Shown here piece after piece: positions 8,057-15,210 of a DNA stretch of 64,000 nt. The translations under genes and the position numbers were made by a program. This DNA comes from Pseudomonas sp. URIL14HWK12:I12 (GTDB taxonomy: Bacteria > Pseudomonadota > Gammaproteobacteria > Pseudomonadales > Pseudomonadaceae): NCBI RefSeq assembly GCF_003097135.1, contig NZ_QEQL01000001.1:558001-622000 (forward strand), read 5' to 3'. The notes under the pieces are model-generated. The model saw only the letters and a program-made list of their open reading frames with translations. It was not told the origin of the DNA and did no database searches. The stretch's first letter is position 1, and every line of letters begins with the position of its first letter.

Positions 8057-8406
8057 GGAGAAGATCTCCGAACGCGGCGATCGGCCGACTCATCCTCGGC
8101 ACGCCGTTCTGTCTTGCGCCGCTCGCGTCCATCGATCAACGCTCCAATACGCCGGAAGAAGTACGCGGCGTTGAAGATGGTGAAGCCCACCAACATGGTG
8201 CTGGCCGGGCTGTTGGCGGTCAGCTTCCAGGGCTCGCAGAGCCATATGCTGACGAAGGCCATTACATAGCCCAGCGCGCCGGCCATGATGAAGCCAACCT
8301 CACAGTTATCTGCCTGGCGCCGATGCGTGGTCATCAACGCGAAGCGTATGCCGTTCACGAATACAGCCAGGAATGCAATCAGCGCCAGTATCGAGACAAT
8401 GGCCAT
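8053..8406 (-). CDS. Membrane protein of the lysis cassette
   Basis: 117 aa with three hydrophobic segments: AIVSILALIAFLAVFVNGI at the N terminus, FIMAGALGYVMAFVSIWL, and a third around MLVGFTIFNAAYFF. The tail is strongly basic and acidic (DGRERRKTERRAEDESADRRVRRSS). It overlaps both neighbours by stop/start sharing. Size, topology and place next to another small membrane protein fit a holin or antiholin pair, but no specific family is recognised. Confidence 0.6.
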   Translation of the reverse strand: MAIVSILALIAFLAVFVNGIRFALMTTHRRQADNCEVGFIMAGALGYVMAFVSIWLCEPWKLTANSPASTMLVGFTIFNAAYFFRRIGALIDGRERRKTERRAEDESADRRVRRSSP

Positions 8407-8720
8407 CAGGGCGGACCTCGAGGGTTATAATTCTCAACCCAGCCCTTCACCTTTACCTCAAGTACTGCCAGGACCGGATATGCGAAAAAGCCCAGCAGCA
8501 TGATGTAGCCGGACTTGTAGGTGTCTGTGCTGGGGATGAACTCGCTAGAGACTTTTCCCACGAAGAAGGCCAGGACCAGCTTGGAAACGAACATGCGGAC
8601 ATCGAAGCGTGGCTCGGTGGACTTGCTGTAGAAGTAGCTGGCGACCCCGCCCACCACACCAAGCCAGCCATACTGGCTCCACCCCAGCCCCACCCATACC
8701 CAGTTTGGAATGTCAGGCAT
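8406..8720 (-). CDS. Putative holin
   Basis: 104 aa from the ATG at 8720 (MPDIPNWVWVGLGWSQYGW). An upstream TTG would extend it by 28 residues, but that stretch reads through a short hairpin and is probably untranslated. Membrane segments are GWLGVVGGVASYFY, MFVSKLVLAFFVGKV and GYIMLLGFFAYPVLAVLEV, with a polar C terminus. It is the first gene after the early terminator, where late transcription begins and lambdoid holins lie. No endolysin gene is visible in the window. It may be beyond the left edge. Confidence 0.65.
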   Translation of the reverse strand: MPDIPNWVWVGLGWSQYGWLGVVGGVASYFYSKSTEPRFDVRMFVSKLVLAFFVGKVSSEFIPSTDTYKSGYIMLLGFFAYPVLAVLEVKVKGWVENYNPRGPP

Positions 8721-8830
8721 GGCGGATACCGTGGGCTGTGGTGCTCCAGAGTCGAGGAGACTATTGAGGCCCTCATGGACCGAATAAAAGGCCCTTGCGG
8801 GCAAGGCGAAGGAGCGAACGCCAGAAACGC

Positions 8831-8856
8831 AAAAGCCCGACTCAGTGGCCGGGCTT
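8831..8856 (-). terminator. Rho-independent terminator ending the leftward early operon
   Basis: Read on minus, AAGCCCG and CGGGCTT pair around a 10-nt loop and are followed by TTTT. It lies between the Q-position gene and the holin gene, as expected for a terminator that a late antiterminator must pass. A weaker hairpin, GCCCGCAAGGGC followed by CTTTT, lies at about 8789-8802. Confidence 0.7.
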
Positions 8857-8926
8857 CATGCGGTCATTCCTCAACGTGCGCAGGAATGACAGGATGAGGA
8901 AATAATGTTGCTTTGTTGCACCGGTG

Positions 8927-9505
8927 TCAAGCAACTTCTGCTATCAAAACGCCCTCAGCCATCAGAATATGTTCAGAGGCCTTGAGCGCCTCGTCCACCA
9001 TCTCTTCCAGCACCTCCTCAATGGCCTTTTTCCAGCGCCAGTAGGTGGTCCTGTTCAGGCCCTGGGCATCCCAGGTGTTGATGTCATAGAACTCCGCCGG
9101 CAGCACGATCATATCGGTGGAACGCTTGCCGTCCTTGTTGCCTTTGAGCGGTGGAATCGCCCAGGCAGTAACCGCCTTGTAGCGAAACAGACGCGGCGCC
9201 GCGCTCGCGATCAGCGGCACTAGCCGGCCAATGGATTCGACCTTTCGGCCTTTATGCGTGGTGTACTTGGCCATCAACACATCCCAGTGCCGAGGAATGA
9301 GCTGGCTGTGCAGCCGCGCGTGCACCCAGCAGTCGGCATCGGCGCGCGACAGATCTCCCGACCGCCTTCCGCCCAGCGCGCTGATATCTACCTTGCCTTC
9401 GTTGTGAGGGCTGTACAGCTTCTGCCAGGCCTGCTTGCTGGTGTTGTCGATCGCCTCGGCCGCTAGGGCGGAAACTACCGCGGCCAATACGCTGGTGTAA
9501 ATCAT
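8927..9505 (-). CDS. Phage protein in the position of late antiterminator Q
   Basis: 192 aa. It has an Ala-rich N terminus, a middle part rich in basic residues (HSQLIPRHWDVLMAKYTTHKGRKVESIGRLVPLI) and a helical segment NRTTYWRWKKAIEEVLEEMVDEALKA that could hold a helix-turn-helix. It overlaps NinG by 4 nt and is the last early gene before a terminator and the lysis genes. By synteny with lambdoid phages this is where Q or another late activator belongs. I do not see a named Q-family signature, so the function is inferred from position. Confidence 0.6.
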   Translation of the reverse strand: MIYTSVLAAVVSALAAEAIDNTSKQAWQKLYSPHNEGKVDISALGGRRSGDLSRADADCWVHARLHSQLIPRHWDVLMAKYTTHKGRKVESIGRLVPLIASAAPRLFRYKAVTAWAIPPLKGNKDGKRSTDMIVLPAEFYDINTWDAQGLNRTTYWRWKKAIEEVLEEMVDEALKASEHILMAEGVLIAEVA

Positions 9506-10113
9506 GCTGCCCCCTTAAGGTCACGGGCCAGTGCCCGGTAATGCGCCTTGATGGCCTTCAGTTCTTCGATGGTGTAGCGCCGGGGCTCATGAGGCCCTTC
9601 GATCCATTCCACCCGGTCGGCGCCGATGCGCTTCACCAGGTGGATGCGGTAATTCACGATGTCGCCGGATTTGTGGTTGTTGCAGGGTGCGCACTGCTTG
9701 TGGACATTGAGCGGCTCGAAACGCAGCTCCGGCGCGGCAGCCGTGGTGCGGTAGTGCCCGGCGTGGTACTGCCCCTGGTGATGCCGGCCGCAGCTGATGC
9801 ACGGCTGATCTGCGTCCCGCAGGCGCACCCAGGCGTTGAAGGCGGCCTGGGCCTCGCGGGTGTAGTCGCCCTTGGTCTTGATCCGCTCCCGGGCTGCGCG
9901 CAGTTCGGTGCGCTCGAACTGGTCAATGGCCTTCCGGGCCCTGGCCTGGTTCTCAGGCAGCTTGGCACTGGCGAGCATGCAGGCCATGGCAAAGCACACC
10001 TTCTGGCCCATGCGTGCCTGCTGGAACTGGGTGCCACAGTGGGCGCAGGCCTTGAGCTTGGGGGTGCGGGGCTTGATGCTGCTGGCCCTCCGCTGGATGG
10101 GGGTTCGCTTCAC
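9502..10113 (-). CDS. ninG: Recombination protein NinG
   Basis: 203 aa from a GTG at 10113, which shares GTGA with the NinB stop and has GGGGAGG upstream. It resembles NinG/Rap: N-terminal basic stretch (KRTPIQRRASSIKPRTPKLKACAHCGTQF), a cysteine pair, a long helix (ARARKAIDQFERTELRAARERIKTKGDYTREAQAAFNAWVRLRDAD), then the zinc/HNH-like core PCISCGRHHQGQYHAGHYRTTAAAPELRFEPLNVHKQCAPCNNHKSG. NinG/Rap is a structure-specific endonuclease that favours RecBCD-type recombination of lambda. Length and motifs are complete. Confidence 0.88.
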   Translation of the reverse strand: MKRTPIQRRASSIKPRTPKLKACAHCGTQFQQARMGQKVCFAMACMLASAKLPENQARARKAIDQFERTELRAARERIKTKGDYTREAQAAFNAWVRLRDADQPCISCGRHHQGQYHAGHYRTTAAAPELRFEPLNVHKQCAPCNNHKSGDIVNYRIHLVKRIGADRVEWIEGPHEPRRYTIEELKAIKAHYRALARDLKGAA

Positions 10114-10568
10114 GCCGCCTCCCCGAACTCGATCCGCATCTTCATGTACTCGCTGTCCTCGGGGTGCGGCAGGTAGATGCCGTGTTCGTTGGCCCACATG
10201 TCCACGCAGGTCATGAAGGCGTGCATCTCGCCGCGGTCGAGCTCGCTGGTGTGCTTCAGCTCGTAGCGCTCGGTCACCTCACCGGTGCGCAGGTTGATGT
10301 CGCGGATCAACTCCTCGCCCAGGAAGGTCTGCTTCAGGTTGCGCTTCACATGCTCGGCATTCATTGCGGCGCCGGTGGCGAACGTCACCTTGCCCATGCG
10401 CACGAAGAACTGAGCGATCTCCTCGCACCACTTGTGGAACAGGGCATTTTGCGGAAGGCTGCGGCCGGCGCCGGTGATCGATACGTTGCAGGGGAAGCCC
10501 TTCTTGCGGATGGCGGCTTGCAGCGCGGCCAGGTCGTTGATCTGGGTCAGGCGGATCTTCTCGGCCAT
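10110..10568 (-). CDS. ninB: Recombination protein NinB
   Basis: 152 aa from the ATG at 10568, whose A is shared with the upstream TGA (TGATG). CCGGAGG lies at a good distance. The sequence fits the NinB (Orf) family: IRKKGFPCNVSITGAGRSLPQNALFHKWCEEIAQFF, then TGAAMNAEHVKRNLKQTFLG and EMHAFMTCVDMWANEHGIYLPHPEDSEYMKM. NinB binds single-stranded DNA and acts with or in place of host RecFOR in phage recombination. It is translationally coupled to NinG on the downstream side. Confidence 0.88.
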   Translation of the reverse strand: MAEKIRLTQINDLAALQAAIRKKGFPCNVSITGAGRSLPQNALFHKWCEEIAQFFVRMGKVTFATGAAMNAEHVKRNLKQTFLGEELIRDINLRTGEVTERYELKHTSELDRGEMHAFMTCVDMWANEHGIYLPHPEDSEYMKMRIEFGEAA

Positions 10569-10738
10569 CACGCAGCCCTCCGGCGCTCATCGCCCTTCAC
10601 GAACCACAGCCAAGCGGCACGGATGGCCGAGTCGCGGTACCCGCCCGTGGCGGCGCGCTCGAACCTCACCTGAAGCACATCGATGCCAGCGTGCTGGGCA
10701 TAGGCGGCTTCGAATTCCTCGCGAAGGTCTTCACGCAT
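10568..10738 (-). CDS. Small phage protein, unknown function
   Basis: 56 aa, beginning MREDLREEFEAAYAQHAGID and including RFERAATGGYRDSAIRAAWLWFVKG. Its ATG lies 8 nt inside the upstream gene and its TGA overlaps the NinB ATG, so it is a coupled member of the nin-type block. It reads well as a small helical protein with no recognised family. Confidence 0.65.
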   Translation of the reverse strand: MREDLREEFEAAYAQHAGIDVLQVRFERAATGGYRDSAIRAAWLWFVKGDERRRAA

Positions 10739-10991
10739 CGCGCACCTCCGGTTTCAGCCCGCTACCGCCACACGCATGGCACTTGCCATCGTCGAAGCCG
10801 TCAGGTGTAAGCCAGCCCACCCGCCCTTCACCGTCGCATGACTCGCAAATGAGCGCAGTCCTGTCGTCGATAACCGCGATCCAAGCGGGCGATATGAAAT
10901 CCGTGGTGAGGCAGTCGCAGTCTTTGTAAAAGGTTTTCAACGCCTGCGAAATATTGCGCATAGCGACGATCTGTCTGGTGGTAAGCGGCAT
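10731..10991 (-). CDS. Small phage protein with a CxxCxG zinc-binding repeat
   Basis: 86 aa from the ATG at 10991 (MPLTTRQIVAMRNISQALKT), which shares TGATG with the end of the loader gene. Two motifs, CESCDGEG and CHACGGSG, form a single DnaJ-type zinc-finger half. An N-terminal helix and DCDCLTTDF add further cysteines. Small DnaJ-finger proteins are frequent in phage early operons. They may bind nucleic acid or a host protein, but no function can be named. Confidence 0.7.
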   Translation of the reverse strand: MPLTTRQIVAMRNISQALKTFYKDCDCLTTDFISPAWIAVIDDRTALICESCDGEGRVGWLTPDGFDDGKCHACGGSGLKPEVRDA

Positions 10992-11779
10992 CACACACCC
11001 TCCTTGCCGCGCTGGCTTTCCCACTCGAACGGGACCACGAAGCCGCCGTTCTCGCGCAGACGATCCATGCAGCGGTCGCCGATCGCCTTCGGTAGGTCGC
11101 TGGCGCCCAGATTGGAAATCACCACGGTGGGACGCATCTGCTCGTACCGACCGTTGATGATCGCGAACAGGGTGGTCATCTCGAAGTCGCTGGGCTGCTC
11201 CTTACTCACGCCCAGTTCATCCAGCACCAACAGGTCGGGGCTGATCAGGCTCCGCAGAATGTCGACCTCGGTCTGCTCCGCACCCTGACCGTAGCTCGAG
11301 CGGATAGCCTGGAGCACGGAGCCGAAGGTGCGGTAGACGGCGGTCTTCGAGGTGGTGTGCATCAGCTCATTGGCGATTCCAGCGCCCAGGTGGGTTTTCC
11401 CAGTGCCAGGCTTACCCAGCAGCAGCAGACAGCGGCCGGTGCGCTCGATCTCGTCGAAGGCAGCCACGTACCGAATGCAGGCTTGGTGTGCGAACGCCTG
11501 GGGCTTGGTGGTGGCGCGGTAGCTGGCCAACGTCTTGTCCGCAAATCGCTTGGGGATCAACGCCTCTCCCAACTTGCGCTCCATTGCCTCGCGCTCCCCC
11601 CGAGCCTTGGCGGCCTGCTCCCTTGCCTCGCCTTTGGCTTTCTCGGCGGCCGCACACTGCGGGCAGGCACCAGAGAATTCCTTGCCGAACATCATGGTTA
11701 CCCGTTGCTCGAAATCCCCGTGGGTTTCACAGGTAGCCGGCTGGATGCGGTAACCCGCGGCGGCTTTCACATCGCCCAT
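10991..11779 (-). CDS. DnaC/IstB-like ATPase, replicative helicase loader
   Basis: 262 aa if started at the ATG at 11779 (MGDVKAAAGYRIQ), which has GAGAAGGTGAT upstream. ATGs at 11803 and 11812 would overlap the preceding gene. An N-terminal zinc-binding pair (CETHGD...CPQCAAAE) is followed by a charged helix. The AAA+ core has Walker A LGKPGTGKTHLG, Walker B DLLVLDELGV and sensor-like TVVISNL and RCMDRLRENGG. It would load host DnaB onto the origin opened by the upstream O-like protein. Confidence 0.85.
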   Translation of the reverse strand: MGDVKAAAGYRIQPATCETHGDFEQRVTMMFGKEFSGACPQCAAAEKAKGEAREQAAKARGEREAMERKLGEALIPKRFADKTLASYRATTKPQAFAHQACIRYVAAFDEIERTGRCLLLLGKPGTGKTHLGAGIANELMHTTSKTAVYRTFGSVLQAIRSSYGQGAEQTEVDILRSLISPDLLVLDELGVSKEQPSDFEMTTLFAIINGRYEQMRPTVVISNLGASDLPKAIGDRCMDRLRENGGFVVPFEWESQRGKEGV

Positions 11780-11792
11780 GGCAATCACCTTC

Positions 11793-12644
11793 TCAGAACG
11801 CATAAGTGCCATCCCCCTTCGGAGTGAGGCCCGCGGTGTAGCTGCGGTCCGCAAAGCCGTGGTGGCGGCTGTTGGCGGTACTGGGGGCAGCCTGGGCCTG
11901 CTCCGCGAGGCGCTTGGCGATCCAAGCGACCTTGAATCCCTGCCAGCCAGCGGATAGCGCTTCAGTCAAAGCGACGTCAGGAGCTATGCCTTGCTCTTGG
12001 CACTTGACCAGCTCGGCATTCAGCGAAGCCCAGACGGTGGCCGTCACCGCAGCACGCTTCTCCTTCCGCAGCGCCAGCCAGTCTTTGAGCAGCGTGTCGG
12101 TCAGACCATGGGGGTTGTCTGCCTGGAGCTGCTTCAGGCCAAACGGGGCTTTCCGCTGAGGCTTGGCCGGCTCATCTTCGGCAAGGGGGGAAGTAATCTC
12201 TTCCGAAGGAAGAGTTACTTGGGTTTCTTTCTTAGAATAAAGAAGGCAGTCAGCTGTTTTGGTCTGTTTCGCAGCAGAGCCGATTCGGACCACCTCAGCC
12301 GGATCAGACGGTTTGGTCTGTTTCGGCTCTACAACGAAAACCCACTCTTTCGGGTCGCACAAGCCAATATCACCTCGCGCACCGCCTTCACGGAATAGCA
12401 CGCGGCGACGAAGCAGCCCTGAGATTGCCTTCGACACGGTGTCGGGGTGAATGTGGGTTGCCTTGGCGATATCAGTGGCAGGGATGCGCTGCGCACCCGC
12501 GCCGAAATTCAAAGTGGCTTTGGCCACGTACAGCACAATCTTCATCTCTCGCGCCGAGAGCTCGATGGCCATGAGGCCATCCATAAGCTGGTTGTCCATT
12601 CGGGTAAACCCCCTGGACTTGTCAATTGGGACGATGTTTGTCAT
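11793..12644 (-). CDS. Phage replication initiator, lambda O-like
   Basis: 283 aa from the ATG at 12644 (MTNIVPIDKSRGFTRMDNQLMDGLM), with GGAAG upstream. The N-terminal 100 residues resemble the phage replication protein O winged-helix domain (AIELSAREMKIVLYVAKATLNFGAGAQRIPATDIAKATHIHPDTVSKAISGLLRRRVL). The rest is a variable linker and a C-terminal helical part (LKDWLALRKEKRAAVTATVWASLNAELVKCQ). It should bind origin repeats, often inside its own gene. I could not identify iterons by eye. The loader gene follows, as in lambda O/P. Confidence 0.82.
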   Translation of the reverse strand: MTNIVPIDKSRGFTRMDNQLMDGLMAIELSAREMKIVLYVAKATLNFGAGAQRIPATDIAKATHIHPDTVSKAISGLLRRRVLFREGGARGDIGLCDPKEWVFVVEPKQTKPSDPAEVVRIGSAAKQTKTADCLLYSKKETQVTLPSEEITSPLAEDEPAKPQRKAPFGLKQLQADNPHGLTDTLLKDWLALRKEKRAAVTATVWASLNAELVKCQEQGIAPDVALTEALSAGWQGFKVAWIAKRLAEQAQAAPSTANSRHHGFADRSYTAGLTPKGDGTYAF

Positions 12645-12653
12645 GATTACTTC

Positions 12654-12700
12654 CACACATTGCGTCAACGAATGAACCGCCCGGCCAGGCGGTTTTTTTG
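12654..12700 (+). ncRNA. Candidate OOP-like short antisense RNA
   Basis: A plus-strand promoter candidate TTGTCA (12619-12624), 17 nt, CATGAT (12642-12647) would start a transcript near 12654. It would end at the strong plus-strand terminator 45 nt on. No plus-strand gene is present here. In lambda the OOP RNA is made from the same place, just upstream of O and antisense to the cro-cII-O operon. The RNA is inferred from promoter, terminator and synteny. Confidence 0.35.
12675..12699 (+). terminator. Strong rho-independent terminator facing against the early operon
   Basis: AACCGCC and GGCGGTT pair around a 6-nt loop and are followed by seven T on the plus strand. The surrounding genes are all on minus, where the element has no T tract after the stem. 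It therefore stops plus-strand transcription. Confidence 0.75.
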
Positions 12701-12730
12701 TGCCCGCGATTCGGGCTTATCAGGGCCTAT

Positions 12731-12910
12731 TCAGGCCTTGCGGCGAAACGCTGTTACTGGGCCCCGAGACGTTCGGGGCTTGGTGCGCTCTGCCAGGTCC
12801 TTTCGCATCAACTCGGCGGCGAGCTCTTCAGGGGTGATGCCCCGTCGCTCTGCTTCCCGCTCCAGCTGATCCATCAGTCGCTGGCCCAGCGCTACCTTTT
12901 CGATAGGCAT
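12731..12910 (-). CDS. Small phage DNA-binding-type protein
   Basis: 59 aa beginning MPIEKVALGQRLMDQLEREAERRGITPEELAAELMRKDLAERTKP and ending in a basic tail. AGGAGG with four nt spacing precedes the ATG. The pattern of a short strand then two helices with ITPEELAAELM resembles ribbon-helix-helix proteins. Together with the next gene it occupies the cII position between cro and O, so it may regulate the early operon. Confidence 0.65.
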   Translation of the reverse strand: MPIEKVALGQRLMDQLEREAERRGITPEELAAELMRKDLAERTKPRTSRGPVTAFRRKA

Positions 12911-12928
12911 GGGGCCTCCTCCGGGCCT

Positions 12929-13117
12929 TCAGGCCGCGTTGTGTTCGGCGCTATCCTCTGCGGCCAATGCAGCCAGTTGCGCTTCCAGCAGCTCCCGGCA
13001 CAGCACAGCACGCTGAGTGCGGTGGAACTTTGCCAGCGCCTGGATTAGGTCGAATGTGTCTTCGTCCAGGCGGACCTTGATCTCTCGGTCGTGGAGGTGT
13101 TTGGGGTTGGCGTACAT
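12929..13117 (-). CDS. Ribbon-helix-helix (Arc/CopG-like) protein
   Basis: 62 aa. The strand EIKVRLDEDTFDLIQALAKFHRTQRAVLCRELLEAQLAAL is a clear ribbon-helix-helix pattern. A GGAG site precedes the ATG (MYANPKHLHD). It lies directly downstream of the Cro-like gene in the early operon, so it is likely an early transcriptional regulator. Its operator is unknown. Confidence 0.7.
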   Translation of the reverse strand: MYANPKHLHDREIKVRLDEDTFDLIQALAKFHRTQRAVLCRELLEAQLAALAAEDSAEHNAA

Positions 13118-13147
13118 GTGAGCGATGCTCCTTATCGGGGGATTCAG

Positions 13148-13369
13148 TTAGGCGGCGTTCTTGCGCTTGGCGCGCTTACCGGCGGTTTTCAGTTCATCGT
13201 GCATCTCGTCGATAGCCTTCCCGGCGATGTAGCTCGGATTGGTTATCTGCCCAGAGCGAATTCGGAAGATCGTCGAGATGTCGCATTTGGCGCGCTCGGC
13301 GACGGCCTTGTAGGTCAGGCCAGAGCCAAGCAGGTCATCCAGCTTTTGGGGAAGATTGGTAGTGGCCAT
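13148..13369 (-). CDS. Cro-like repressor
   Basis: 73 aa from the ATG at 13369 (MATTNLPQKLDDLLGSGLTYKAVAERAKCDIS), with AAAGGAG upstream. A helix-turn-helix is visible in LTYKAVAERAKCDISTIFRIRSGQITNPSYIAGKAIDEM. It is the first gene of the leftward early operon, divergent from the cI-like repressor. A Cro role follows from this position. It should compete with the repressor for the TGCACTGGTGCA operators. Confidence 0.75.
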   Translation of the reverse strand: MATTNLPQKLDDLLGSGLTYKAVAERAKCDISTIFRIRSGQITNPSYIAGKAIDEMHDELKTAGKRAKRKNAA

Positions 13370-13394
13370 GGCCTGCTCCTTTGAGAATATGCAC

Positions 13395-13423
13395 ATTCTC
13401 TTGCACTGGTGCATAGCTGTCAA
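13395..13423 (-). promoter_or_regulatory. Leftward early promoter (PR equivalent) with operator
   Basis: On minus, TTGACA (13423-13418), a 17-nt spacer and GAGAAT (13400-13395) form a promoter for the Cro-like gene. The perfect palindrome TGCACTGGTGCA (13402-13413) fills the spacer. An imperfect copy, TGCACCGCCCTA (13424-13435), abuts the -35. On the plus strand TTGAGC (13436-13441) and CAACAT (13459-13464) are a weak candidate for the repressor maintenance promoter. It would give a leaderless message starting close to the cI-like ATG. Confidence 0.75.
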
Positions 13424-13471
13424 TGCACCGCCCTATTGAGCTATGCACCAGGCCCGGACAACATTGCACAT

Positions 13472-14317
13472 ATGCATAAATCTATTGATAAGGTGCTTGA
13501 GTCGCTGATGGCGGATCAGGGCATCACCCAGGCGGATCTGGCTCGCAAAACAGGCGTGGGGCAACCCACCATTTCGCGCATCCTGAAACCGACGGGGCCG
13601 AAAGGGATCAAGCAGCCCGCCGATAAACAGGTACGCCCGATCGCTGATTTCTTTGGCATCACCACAGACCAGTTGCGGGGCTATGAGCCCCTGCCCAAAG
13701 CTCCCGCCGTCTCGGTTCCGCAACCATCCGCGCCTTCAGCCGCAGATGTGGTAATGAAAATGCTGGCCGAGCACGGCCGGGGTCTTACAGACGATGCGCG
13801 CAACAAAATTGCTGAGGCGGCAGCGGTGACTGCTGACATTGAGCGCGCGAACAATGTCATTACCGTCGATTTTTCACGGCCGGGTCAAATGGGCGATGAA
13901 GTACGGATCGCGCATTACGACGTCCGTGCTGCTATGGGCGCCGGGCAGATACCGCACGACTACCCGGAAATGCTCCAGGACGTACGGGTCAGCCCGAAAC
14001 ACCTTCGCGAAATGGGCATTACATTCGAACAGCACTATCACCTGAAGGTCATCACAGGCTGGGGCGAGTCAATGACCCCCACCATCAGGGACCGTGACCC
14101 GCTGTTGGTCGATATCACGATCCGCGAGTTCACTGGGGACGGAATCTATCTGTTCTCCCATGATGAGATGCTGTACGTGAAGCGGCTTCAGAAGAAAGGC
14201 AAGGATCGGTTCAGGATGATTTCAGACAACAAGCACCATGAGCCTGAGGATATCCGCGTGGACGACACCCACATCCTGGCGCGTGTGCTGTATGTGTGGA
14301 ATGGGCATAAGGTCTGA
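13472..14317 (+). CDS. Phage repressor, cI/LexA-like with S24 peptidase domain
   Basis: 281 aa from the ATG at 13472 (MHKSIDKVLESLMADQGITQADLARKTGVGQPTISRIL), an HTH domain at residues 1-60. A linker leads to an S24 domain with the cleavage region RAAMGAGQ (about 153-159), nucleophile Ser200 in GWGESMTPTI and catalytic Lys237 in MLYVKRLQ. The longer upstream reading frame would cover the operators and is rejected. No Shine-Dalgarno is visible, consistent with a leaderless transcript as for lambda cI. It should hold lysogeny and be cleaved on RecA activation. Confidence 0.88.
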   Translation: MHKSIDKVLESLMADQGITQADLARKTGVGQPTISRILKPTGPKGIKQPADKQVRPIADFFGITTDQLRGYEPLPKAPAVSVPQPSAPSAADVVMKMLAEHGRGLTDDARNKIAEAAAVTADIERANNVITVDFSRPGQMGDEVRIAHYDVRAAMGAGQIPHDYPEMLQDVRVSPKHLREMGITFEQHYHLKVITGWGESMTPTIRDRDPLLVDITIREFTGDGIYLFSHDEMLYVKRLQKKGKDRFRMISDNKHHEPEDIRVDDTHILARVLYVWNGHKV

Positions 14318-14498
14318 TGAGCAGCAGCTCGTCATCATCGGGAAGGTTTTCTGGTACTTGGTGCTGGTGACAGGCAAGACCAGATGTGCGGCAAGGCACG
14401 GACCTTGGGCAATCTGAAAAAATGTAGGGGCTTAGCTTCTAACGGGTTCCGGACAGGACGGCATACCCCAATCAAGGACGTGTATCTATACTCTAGCC

Positions 14499-15209
14499 AT
14501 GAAAGATTTAACGCTCTACCTCGACGGAACCACCCCTGACAAGCTGTCAATGAAGCGCTTGGCGGAATACTTGCGCGAGCTTTCGTCATTCTACGGCTCG
14601 GAGGCTGCTGTTCACTTTGACTCCGTTCAGGAGGGTTCGGCCAAGCTCGTCTGCCGCGTAGAGGATGCCAGCTACCCGGTGGTGCTTAATCAAGTAAGGG
14701 AAGTGGCTGGCGGAGTTGGTGCAAAACGCCCGACCCGATCTTACAAAAAGCTCTCCGACCTAATGCTTGATGATCGAGTGGATGGATACCTGAAAGCGGA
14801 TGGCGCCCAAATTATTCAGTTCCCCAAGGGGAAATTGGCTGAGCCCCCGTTGCGGATCGTGAAAAGCTCGACGGTCCAAGGACGCTTGTACAGCGTGGGC
14901 GGCAAGGACTCGACTGTTCCCGTTCGCTTGGAAGGGGCAGACGGCGAAACTCTGCATTGCGAGACGAATATGCAGATTGCCGAGCGGTTGGCGCAGCTGC
15001 TGTTCAAGCCGGTTCGTCTGTCTGGGGATGGCGAATGGGAGCGTCGACCTGACGGAAGCTGGAGGCTTCTGAAACTGGTTATCTCATCGCACCAAAAACT
15101 TGAAGATGTTGGATTTAAGGCTGCAATAGCCAAGCTTAAAGCAGCCGGGGGCGTCAAATGGGATGACTTGCCTAGCCCCCATTCGGAAATTTTGGAATCT
15201 AGGGGCTAG
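14499..15209 (+). CDS. Unknown protein paired with a PIN nuclease gene
   Basis: 236 aa. It begins MKDLTLYLDGTTPDKLSMKRLAEYLRELSSFYG with a following beta-rich region (VHFDSVQEGSAKLVCRVEDASYPVVLNQV), and ends in a second domain (VPVRLEGADGETLHCETNMQIAERLAQLLFKPVRLSGDGEWERRPDGSWRL). A TATACT -10 element at 14487-14492 would start transcription almost at the ATG. The stop lies 1 nt before the GTG of the PIN gene, so the two are coupled. It is cargo beside the repressor and probably expressed in the lysogen. Family not recognised. An antitoxin or sensor role is conjecture. Confidence 0.75.
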   Translation: MKDLTLYLDGTTPDKLSMKRLAEYLRELSSFYGSEAAVHFDSVQEGSAKLVCRVEDASYPVVLNQVREVAGGVGAKRPTRSYKKLSDLMLDDRVDGYLKADGAQIIQFPKGKLAEPPLRIVKSSTVQGRLYSVGGKDSTVPVRLEGADGETLHCETNMQIAERLAQLLFKPVRLSGDGEWERRPDGSWRLLKLVISSHQKLEDVGFKAAIAKLKAAGGVKWDDLPSPHSEILESRG

Positions 15210-15210
15210 G

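Noticed and set aside
8721..8804. N-terminal extension of the holin from a TTG
   Set aside because: Reads through a terminator-like hairpin and has no Shine-Dalgarno. ATG at 8720 gives a better holin-like start.
13409..13471. Longer repressor start
   Set aside because: The extra residues are encoded by the operator/promoter region. The HTH domain starts naturally at the ATG at 13472.
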